64,000 bases of DNA, taken from contig CM041098.1 of assembly GCA_023079485.1 (NCBI GenBank), forward strand, positions 1,198,193-1,262,192, in the 5' to 3' direction. Both the position numbers and the translations under genes were made by a program. The notes under the pieces are model-generated. The model was given only the letters and a program-made list of their open reading frames with translations. It was not told the DNA's origin and did no database searches. Origin of the DNA: Archilochus colubris (lineage: Eukaryota > Chordata > Aves > Apodiformes > Trochilidae). Positions 54,025-62,040 of the stretch are shown here, piece by piece. How positions within the stretch are numbered: the stretch's first letter is position 1; each line of letters starts with the position of its first letter.

Positions 54025-54400
54025 ATGTTTCCTGATCTCCAACCTAAACCTCCCCTGGCACAACTTGAGGTGTGCCAAAAGTTCCTCTTGTCCCATCCCT
54101 TGTTCCTGGGGAGCAGAGCCCGACCCCCCCTGGCTCCAACCTCCTCTCAGGGGCTTGCAGAGAGCCACAAGGTCTCCCCTCAGCCTCCTCTGCTCCAGGA
54201 TCAACACCCCCAGGGCCCTCAGCTGCTCCTCACAACTTCTCCAGACCTTCTCCTTGCTCTCCAGCCCCTTCCCCAGCTCCATTCCCTTCTCTGGACACTC
54301 TCCAGCCCCTCAAGCTCCTTCTGCTCCTCAGGGGCCCAGAAATGAGCCCAGGATTCAGCAGACCAGGAGCTGTGGGTGCTCTCCCTGCTCCCCCCTGCAT
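54025..54400 (-). mobile_element. CR1 LINE ORF2-end fragment lacking the 3' UTR
   Basis: CAACCTAAACCTCCCCTGG, CACAACTTGAGGTGTGCC, CTCCCCTCAGCCTCCTCTGC, CAGCTGCTCCTCACAACTTC and GGCCCAGAAATGAGCCC are the reversed end of ORF2. The 3' terminus is missing on the left, so the copy is cut at both ends. Confidence 0.9.
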
Positions 54401-54789
54401 CCTGAGGAGGTGAGACCCGTGAAGGGTTCATCCCAAAAGCACCAAAAGACCCAAAACAGTGTGGGGAGGGAAGGAGGACACCGGTGGGGACATGAGTGAA
54501 AAAGGGACCATCCTGCTGGAAGGGCAGCAGGCTGAGCTTATCCATTTATCTGGGGTACTGTTAAAACCTGGAACTCACAGCTCCAGGAGGTGGCAGGGGC
54601 CAAACCCATCTGAAAAGAGGTGAAACAAAACTGCAGCACTGACCAGGAGGGGCTGGGGCTGAAAGCTCCTGCAGAGCTGGTTGTGAGATGCTGGGGGAGG
54701 GCTGAGAGGAGAAGGACCTCTCTAAACCTCAGTTGTTTCTTAACCTCTCTAAACCTTCCTGATCTCTCTAAACTTTCTGTTGTTGGGGT
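54401..54789 (+). other. Spacer with candidate CTCF core
   Basis: CCAGGAGGTGGCAGG at 54583-54597 fits 13 of 15 CTCF consensus positions. At 54713-54778 CCTCTCTAAACC-like phrases occur three times. No gene recognised. Confidence 0.35.
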
Positions 54790-54880
54790 TTTTCAGGCTG
54801 GAGAAGAGAAAGATCCAGGGAGACCTCAGATCCCCTTCCAGTCCCTGAAGGGCAAAGCCTCCCCTCTGCTGTTTGTACCA
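54790..54880 (+). mobile_element. CR1 LINE internal scrap
   Basis: TTTCAGGCTGGAGAAGAG, GGGAGACCTCAGATCCCC, TTCCAGTCCCTGAAGGG. About 90 bp of ORF2 end with no 3' UTR. Confidence 0.8.
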
Positions 54881-55069
54881 GGGAGGGTTTGGAAATGGGT
54901 GAGGAGCAAGGGGAGCTGAGGGTCTGCAGCATCCCTGCTCCCTCCTGCAGCCCCCCAGGGTGACCCCAGCTGCTGTGGGTGCAGGGCTCTCTCCTGACCA
55001 TTTCTCTGTGTTACAGGAGAATACCAGGACCTGATTTGAGACCATGGCTGGGAACTCAATCCCCCATCA
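54881..55069. other. Short spacer
   Basis: Nothing recognisable. Confidence 0.35.
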
Positions 55070-55420
55070 GAGGAGGCTCCCAGGTGAGCTCAGAGCAACC
55101 TCCCAATATCTGAAGGGGCTCCAGGAAAGCTGGGGGAGGGCTTTGGACATGGGGGGGTAGGGAGAGGAGAAGGGAAATGGGTTAAAACTTGGAGAGGGGA
55201 GATTGAGGTTGGACATTAGGAAGAAATTCTTTAATTTGAGGGTGACAAGACCCTGGAAGAGGCTGCCCAAGGAAGTTGTGGCTGCCCCATCCCTGGCAGT
55301 GTTGAAGGTTGGATGGGGCTTGGAGCCCCCTGGGCTGGGGGAGGTGTCCCTGAGCATGGCAGGGGGGGCACTGGGTGGGCTTTAGGGTCCCTTCCAGCCT
55401 CAGCCATTCCGTGGTTCTCT
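55070..55420 (+). mobile_element. CR1 LINE, variant B
   Basis: Starts with GGAGGCTCCCAGGTGAGCTC, then CTGAAGGGGCTCCAGGAAAG, GACATTAGGAAGAAATTC with TTTAATTTGAGGGTGAC (variant-B block), GTTGAAGGTTGGATGGGGC and the end TTAGGGTCCCTTCCAGCC. Closest relative in the window is the 4.06-kb copy. Confidence 0.96.
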
Positions 55421-55554
55421 GGGAGTCAGGGAATGAAGCTCTGCAGCCTCACTGCTCCCTCCCTTCCCAGACCATTTCTTCTTGTCCTGAGCACCTCAAG
55501 CCCAGCTCCTCACTCAGCTTCATGGCCCAGCTCCCCCCCACCTGTGAAAATCAC
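55421..55554. other. Short spacer
   Basis: Nothing recognisable. Confidence 0.35.
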
Positions 55555-55890
55555 TGGTTTTTTTATAGCTTTCCTATTTTTCAAGCAGGAAAATTACCCA
55601 GGAGAGGAATTTCCTTTTTGACCCACAACAAGTTAATTTCCCGACGAGGCTCTGATGAGGGACATGGCCCAGAAAAAGCATTTTGTAAAAATCCTAACAG
55701 ATTATATTGACCACCTCACCCTTGTGCACATATTGATTCCTTCAGTGAGCGTTAGTGGATTTCTGAGGCATGATTTCCTTCTGTGGAAACTCAAAAAACT
55801 TTCTCCTATGATATCCTATTTATTCATTTACCCAATAGCTCTGCACTTTATTACAATTTCCACCTATCTTCTTGACATTGAGGTCTGACC
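55555..55890. promoter_or_regulatory. AT-rich block, candidate conserved non-coding element
   Basis: Unique AT-rich DNA with CAACAAGTTAATTTCCCGAC, CAGATTATATTGACC, GCACATATTGATTCC and CTATTTATTCATTTACCC. A plus-strand frame stays open for 77 codons (55655-55888), but its product matches no family I recognise and I treat it as chance. Confidence 0.35.
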
Positions 55891-55922
55891 TGCTGCTTGG
55901 GAAGATTCTCCATCCCATTTAA

Positions 55923-55965
55923 TACTTAAAAAAAAAAAAAAGCAAAAAGAAAAACAAAAGCCCAG
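55923..55965. repeat. A-rich tract
   Basis: A-runs separated by G and C. Confidence 0.85.
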
Positions 55966-56470
55966 ACCAACCCCAGTGTCACATTTCCTTGATGGGAAAT
56001 CTCATCTTCTCTTGCTGTATTAGGTGGGGTTCTGGGGGGAGGAATCAGGCAATTAGTTCCCATTCTGCCAATTTGATCTCAAATCCCTCTTCTAACAGCA
56101 CTTCCATTTCAACCAATTACTTTGATTTTCTAATATCAGCCCCAAGTGTTACCTGAGGCTCAGCCAGCCTCGGGGACCCGAGGAGTCCTGGTTTGCTCCC
56201 TCTTTCCCCTTTCTCTTTAATTCCTTTTCTAGCTCGGCTCTTCCCCCTCCCTCTTTCCCTGGGTCTGGGTTTCTCTCCTGCCAGCCCTGGTATCTTCTCT
56301 GGATTTATAACCTGACTGTGTTCTCAATTAGCATGTTCCTTCCAGCTTTTATGGCTTCCAAGTCACAACATTTTCAAGACTATGGCAACATATTATAGAC
56401 TGTACATGTAAAACAGGTATTAACTGCATCTGGATCTTCCTAGCCTCCTAATTTACATCTCCAAAGACTA
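55966..56470. promoter_or_regulatory. AT-rich block, candidate conserved non-coding element
   Basis: GGCAATTAGTTCCC (56048-56061), CAACCAATTACTTTG, TTTCTAATATCAGCCCC, CTCTTTAATTCC, CTCAATTAGCATGTTCC (near 56322), ACATATTATAGACTG and CTCCTAATTTACATC. Several TAAT cores in unique DNA; no coding frame. Together with 55555-55890 this forms the longest AT-rich interruption of the CR1 cluster. Confidence 0.4.
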
Positions 56471-56529
56471 CACAAGACTTGGAGGCAGGTGTGGCTCTGG
56501 GTTACCTTCCCTCCTGCATCCCAGTGCAC

Positions 56530-56990
56530 CCAGCAAGTCCAGAGGAGACCTTGGAGATGTTCTGAGGGCTGGAGCAGCTCTGCTGGGGACAGGCTGGGAG
56601 AGTTGGGGTTGGTTCTTCCCTGGAGAAGAGAAGGGAGCAATGGGGAGACCTCAGAGCACCTTCCAGTGCCTGAAGGGGCTCCAGGAAAGCTGGGGAGGGA
56701 CTGGGGACAAGGGACTGGAGGGATGGGATGAGGGGGAAGGGTTTGCAGCTGGGAGAGGGGAGATGGAGAGGAGATGGGAGGGAGAAATTCCTTGGTGTGA
56801 GGGTGCTGAGCCCCTGGGTGCCCAAGTTGCCCCCAGAAGCTGTGGCTGCCCCATCCCTGGCAGTGTTGAAGGTTGGATGGGGCTTGGAGCCCCCTGGGCT
56901 GGGGGAGATGTCCCTACCATGGCAGGGGGGTTGGAACCTGATGGTATTTAAGGTCCCTTCCAACCCAAACCATTCCATGATTTTATGATT
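56530..56990 (+). mobile_element. CR1 LINE, young subfamily (variant A), long fragment
   Basis: From ORF2 (GGGAGAGTTGGGGTTGG, CCTGGAGAAGAGAAGGGAGC) through GGAGACCTCAGAGCACCTTC, the variant-A block, the 3' UTR and a clear terminus (AAGGTCCCTTCCAACCC, CCATGATTTTATGATTTGG) showing two 8-bp tail units. The best 3' end in the window. Confidence 0.97.
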
Positions 56991-58429
56991 TGGTCATCCT
57001 GGGGGACAGAAGCCCTTCCTGCCTTTCACCCCCTTCCCTCACTCCTGTTGGGTGACTGTACCGAATTGGAAATGAATGCAGATGCCCTTCCAACACCTTC
57101 CCTGCTTCTTGTTTCTTCTTCCAGCTCCTGAAGAGCTGTGCAAGGCTTCAGACCCCTCTCAGAGCTGCCTCTTCCCCAGGACAACGCTCAGCTGTATCCT
57201 CCAGGAGAAGGCAAGTGTGGTGGGAAGCTGAGGGGTGAGTTTTTGGAATGTTTCTTTAATAAGAGCAAGATGGGACGAGGAATTAATTTGGAGATGGAGA
57301 CAGAGCAGCTGCCTGCTGAGCTGGTATGACATATCCTGGAGCAATGGATTGCTCTCCAAGAGGGGCTCCACCGTGGGATGCTTGATGTGTGGGTGTCCAG
57401 GAAACTCTTTCAAAACCTCCTGATGGTTTCCTGAGTGCTGACTTGTGGTGTCTGCAGGTCTCCTCCCCAGGCTGGACACCCTCAGCACCCTGAGTTGGGC
57501 TGCTGGGCCGGTGGGGAGAGAGGAAAGGAGGGGTTGGGTTGGAAAGACAGGAAAGACACCCCCTGGTTCCCCCCAGGAGGGGGTTGGATGCAGAACAGCT
57601 TCAGCAGACACTGTCCAGGCTCCTTGGCTTTCCCAGGGTCTCTTCTGAACCCCTTGCCTTTCAGGGCTGATTGGTGACTGCAGATTTTCTCCTCCTTCCT
57701 CCTTGCTCAACTTCTTTTGTTCTTGAAATGGAGCTCAGGAAAAGCCACCAAACCTTGTCTCACTCCTCACATCCCCTGCTGTAAACCAGGGCTGCACAGA
57801 CCCAACAAGTCCAAGGCTCTCTGGAGCCACTGAAGGCTAAAGAGAGAAGGGAGAGTTGTTGGCAGGGATGGAGAAAGAGCTGCATGGGAAGCTACATCCA
57901 CACCTGAGGTGAGCCTGGATCTTCTCTACCATCCTCTTGGTGACCCCAGCCCTTGTGTTGCTGGGGCAGAGGGGCTGCAGAGCAGCTTGGTTGAGCTCCC
58001 TGTGTCATCTCCTGATGGTGCAACCCGTGCTCAAGAGAACCCCATTCTCCTGCCAAGCTCAACTCAACCCCAAACAGGACAAAATTCATCACCCCTGAGG
58101 CACTGGGCAGCCAAAGGCACAGCCACACACACAGGGTTAATTCAGAGGTGGTGAAGAAAACAAAGCTCCTCGAGTCACCCGAGACCTTACAGAACAGGAA
58201 CCAGGCAGGGAGGACATTGCAGACATGGAGGGGAAGCTTTAGGAAGCTTTCAGGAGAAGCAGGAGGGGTACTTTGGCCAGGTGGGTGACAGGCTCGGTCA
58301 GCTGGAGCTGGTGCATTTTATTAAACCTTTTGGACATCAGGACTGTCGGTGAATTTTTGGTGTTCTGCTCCCAAAGCACTGGACAGAATCATGGCCCCGA
58401 TCTTGGAGGGACTGCAGGAAGCTGAAAGG
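56991..58429. other. Unique stretch
   Basis: TTCTTTAATAAGAGC and GGAATTAATTTGGAG near 57250-57290 form a small AT-rich patch. No gene or transposon recognised. Confidence 0.4.
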
Positions 58430-58770
58430 AGAGTGAGTGCTGGTTTTAATTTAGCCCCATGAGCTTAAAGAGCAAAATGAAAGACTCCCAGCTCCTTTGC
58501 AGAGTCAAGAGACTCAGCACCAAGGAGAGGAAGCTCAGAGTCAGATCCTCACAAGTGTTTTTCCATCTCCTGCACAGCCAGAGCAACGTGATTCCCATGA
58601 AATGGTTAATTACTGCTGCTCCTCTTGAACTCTGACAGTGTGGCACATGGGTGATGGAGGAGACAGAAATCAAGGCAGCTTTGCTCAGAGCAGCCTGCAG
58701 AGCCAGGGAGGATCCACAGAGCACCAGGGGCTCACAGCATAGCAAGTGGATTTATTAGTGTCATCTCACT
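58430..58770. promoter_or_regulatory. Candidate conserved non-coding block
   Basis: GGTTTTAATTTAGCCCC (58442-58458), GAAATGGTTAATTACTGC (58600-58617, TTAATTA at 58606-58612) and GTGGATTTATTAGTG. Unique DNA, no coding frame. Confidence 0.28.
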
Positions 58771-58858
58771 TCTCCTGAGATTGACAGAAGATGGGAATCT
58801 TTAGCATGGACTTGGCTGGAGTGAGATGATAGCCTGGGGGCCAAGCACGGGGGGAGTG

Positions 58859-58900
58859 TTAATAAAATAAAATAAAATAATAATAATAGTAATAATAAAA
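58859..58900. repeat. (AAAAT)n/(AAT)n tract
   Basis: Four AAAAT-like units followed by AAT units. Confidence 0.93.
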
Positions 58901-59039
58901 GACCAACCATAAAGCCCCACAAGAAATGCCCAGATTGATTGGGCTGGTCACCTGCTCAGCAGAACTCCCTCCAAACCTGTCCGTGGGAGATAAACCCCCA
59001 GAGGTTTGCTGGATGGTGACATTGTCTCATTCCGAGCTG
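58901..59039. other. Short spacer
   Basis: Nothing recognisable. Confidence 0.35.
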
Positions 59040-59260
59040 TCACACTGGGATTAACTTAAAATTAAAATACCTATTGCCTTGCACAACACCAGGCTGCTTC
59101 GAGGTTTGTTTGGAGAGCATCTGGACGTGTTATCTGGAAAGAAAGGGAAAAAAAAAAAGCATAAAGAATCAGAAGGTGCAATTACAGCTGAGGCAAGGTT
59201 TCTGCAGCGAGGTGCAAAAAAGAAAATAAACGTTCCCAGCTGTGTCAGAAACCCCTCACA
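59040..59260. promoter_or_regulatory. AT-rich block, weak regulatory candidate
   Basis: GGATTAACTTAAAATTAAAA, CGTGTTATCTGG and GGTGCAATTACAGC with a poly-A inside (59149-59158). No coding frame. Confidence 0.25.
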
Positions 59261-59699
59261 CCACCTCCTGCCTCCTGCAAACCAGGTCCTGGCAGCTGCT
59301 GCTTCAGCTCCCTGGGACAAAAGGTAGAACAGACAAGAGAGGGGTTTGGGAGGACTTGGGCAGGATGCTTCCCCCAGCAGGAGCTGAGGACAAGAGGGAT
59401 GTTTCACCCCAGCTTCTGGCTCAGGAGGACCCTGCTGTTTCTGGGTTCTGGGCGGGTTTCTGGGGTCATCGTGTGGCACACGTGGTGGCAGGGGATGGTG
59501 ACACTCAGACATGGGCTTGCAAGGCTCTGTCCCTCAACTCAGCCAGAACCAGGGGCAGCAGGAAGGTGCTGGCCATGGGAAACCAAGGTGTGGGCAGCCA
59601 TCCTCATCTGGAAGAAGCTTTCCCTCCTCTTCTCCCTCTGTTCCTCTCACTCTGTGTCTGCTCATTCTTGATTTTCAGCTGATGAAAGAGTTTTCAGCT
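59261..59699. other. Unique spacer
   Basis: Nothing recognisable. Confidence 0.4.
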
Positions 59700-59790
59700 C
59701 ACTGAGCCCAACCTTCCCCCCAGCACTGCCTGGGCCACCACTAAACCAGGTCCCTCAGCACCCATCTCCGTGGATGGGGACTCCTGCAGG
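59700..59790 (-). mobile_element. CR1 LINE internal 3' UTR scrap
   Basis: GGGCCACCACTAAACCAGG and GTCCCTCAGCACCCATCTCC match the reversed 3' UTR of the GTCTTTTCC-ending CR1 group (CCACCACTAAACCATG order). Both ends lost. Confidence 0.75.
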
Positions 59791-61085
59791 CAAATCCCAA
59801 GCAGGGGCAGGTGGAGGTGTCCAGTTCTCCCCCTAAACCCCTGAGCACCACGAACCCCGCTTGCAGGGGGTGACTGTCAGTGGCCACCTTTTGAGGACAT
59901 CATCCTCTTGGATTTCATACTGTTCAGGCTGATGCTGGCCAGGAAAACACTGAACTGCTCTTCCCATGGAGCTGGGCTAAGGTTGGGAGGAAGATCTAAC
60001 ACTTCCAACAGGTCTCCATGGTGCCTCTTCCTACCTTCCAGGGGAGGTTTCTGGTTGAGCTTTTTGCAAAGTGAATCCTGTGCCTCATTGACACAAACCT
60101 CAATGTTTCAGGTGGTACCGAGGGGGTAATGAGCTTTCCAGAGCTTCCCAGCTGACCAAGGCAGTGGTGCCAGTGTGAGATGCTGAGGGGAGGGGGGGTC
60201 AGAGGACTCCTTCCCCCCATCCCAAAGGCTGCTGTGGTCTGGGCTCCTTGGGATCGTGTTAACCCCTCCTTGCCTGACCAGCTTGGGGACCCTGTTGGGG
60301 TCAGCAGGTTCCCTCCTCTGGGCTGCATCCCCCAGACTTTGTCACCTCTTGCCTCTAAGGACTTGCCACCACCCCTACTAAGTCCCTGTCTCCAGCTGTG
60401 CACCCCAAACCTGCCACCCCTGCAGCACTGGGGGGCAGAGAGGCAGAGCACCTGGGGTGGGGGACACTGGGGAACACTTTTTTCTGCTGCCAGCAGGCAG
60501 AGCCACATCTTCCCATGGCCAAAGCAAGGGACAGGTCCCCATCAGCTCTGTCCTGGGACACCAGGAGTGACACCCCCCACCTCACCTTGCCCCTCTCTTT
60601 GTCCCTACACATGGCCACTGTCCTCTCTGCTCCATGGGACCCCCTGGGTGGCCTTTTGGGGATGGGGGGCAGGGGGAGGGGGCACAGTCTGATTTCTTAT
60701 AACAGTGGTTAAAGCAGGGCTGAAAATCGCTCCTTTTCCTTTGAACTCCATCCACATCCCTGCCAAGAGCTTTCTCCCTCTTCCTTCCCTCCTTCTCCAA
60801 CCTGTTGACTCCATTTCTCCCTTCCAGACATTTCCCAGTGATCAGGAGTTCCCTGGGCACAGGGGGAGGTGGCAGGTGAAGAGCTCAGCACAGGCTGCCA
60901 ACACTCCACCAGCTCCACCATCCCTCCTCTCCTTTTTCCAAGCTTTCCTCCAGCCAAGAGCTTGCACAGCATCCAACAACCTTCCCTCTGCTCCAGTCCT
61001 GGAGAGGCCATCAAGGTGAGGATGGGGAGGAGGTGGGGTTGGCCAGGGCCAGGGGGGTGGGGGAGGTTTGAAACAATCCAATTTA
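59791..61085. other. 1.3 kb unique sequence
   Basis: Pyrimidine- and purine-rich patches, no repeat and no gene recognised. Confidence 0.4.
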
Positions 61086-61295
61086 GCAGGAGCTGCTTCC
61101 CAGAGACATGAATAATGGGAAGTTGATGCTAAACTGGAGCCATAATTTTCATACCAGTGCAAACAGATCCAAATTGTGATAAAAGGTTTTCATCTGCCGA
61201 GGCTTGGAGAGGCCCCCACGCTCTGATTTATGGCCCCTCTTAATGTCACATCTGACAGCACTTTGCAAACAAAATGTCCTGGCCATAAACTAGCA
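61086..61295. promoter_or_regulatory. Candidate regulatory element with inverted TTTATGGCC pair
   Basis: TTTATGGCC (61227-61235) and GGCCATAAA (61281-61289) form a perfect 9-bp inverted pair, 45 nt apart. Upstream lie CATGAATAATGGG, GGAGCCATAATTTTCATACC, CCAAATTGTGATAAAAGG. Unique DNA with no coding frame; the motif recalls the inverted repeat at 10.1 kb. Confidence 0.4.
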
Positions 61296-61874
61296 GGAGA
61301 GTGAGTTAGTGAGGCTGGGGGAAGGGGAGGGGAGGAGAGGGGTGGGAGGGATGCAGCCATGGGCCCACCTTTCCTTTGGTCCTGCTGCCGACCTCCCCGT
61401 GAGGACATCAGGAGAACCTGCTGGAGGAGAGCAAAGTGGGAGGCAGGAGGAAGAGGAGACCAAAGGACCCAGAAGCTCAAAGGAAAGTACCCATCTCCTC
61501 CTGACCATCTCCACAGGAGCTTCACCTGCTCTTCTCTGCCTCTGCCACCTTCTCCTTCTTCTACCAGGCTGCCCAGCTCCTCGCTGAGACCAGAGATCCC
61601 CACGTCTCCGGGAAAAACTCCTCCAGACCAAGTGAGAGCAAGAAGGAGATCCCAGAGCCCACCAGGAGAGCTGGACCTTGTCCCTGTGCTTGGGAAGGGA
61701 ATGTCTTCTCCCACCATCTCCCCTTTTTAACCCCAGCCCTGGAGAGCTGAGGGACCTGCTGTGGGCTCAGCAAAGTGTGAGATGCTTCAGCTCCTGGGCT
61801 GGAGCCTGGCAGGGGTGTTGGGTTAATTGGGAATCCGGGTGAGGAAGCAGGAGCTGCAGGCTGATGGATCACAG
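61296..61874. other. Unique stretch
   Basis: Purine-rich patch at 61310-61345. No gene recognised. Confidence 0.4.
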
Positions 61875-62040
61875 CCCCCAGGCGTCTGAGCACGCAGGCT
61901 GCTGAGTTTTGCACCAGTGGAAGCTTTCTCAGCCTGCTTGGCTCCATTCCCAGATATAATGAGCTGCAGTAATTGAGCCCGGAGGTCAGAAATGTGCAGC
62001 TCGCTGCTGCCAGAGTGTAGAGGGCACTGTCTGCCACGCA
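61875..62040 (-). mobile_element. Ancient LINE remnant (CR1/L2 clade)
   Basis: The minus frame reads FLTSGLNYCSSLYLGM, then SRLRKLPLVQNSAACVL. This matches the conserved tail of CR1/L2-clade reverse transcriptases (an LDYCNSLYLGL..LRKLQLVQNAAARLL order). The usual following ITPVL..LHWLP block is absent. A CTCF-like core lies inside (62014-62028). Confidence 0.7.
62014..62028 (+). promoter_or_regulatory. Candidate CTCF core inside ancient LINE
   Basis: AGTGTAGAGGGCACT fits 12 of 15 positions of the CTCF consensus, including all of YAGRKGGCRSY. Mismatches are confined to the first three bases. Confidence 0.3.

Noticed and set aside
55655..55888. 77-codon frame in AT-rich block as a small gene
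   Set aside because: No recognisable motif or convincing start context; codon pattern looks like chance in AT-rich DNA.
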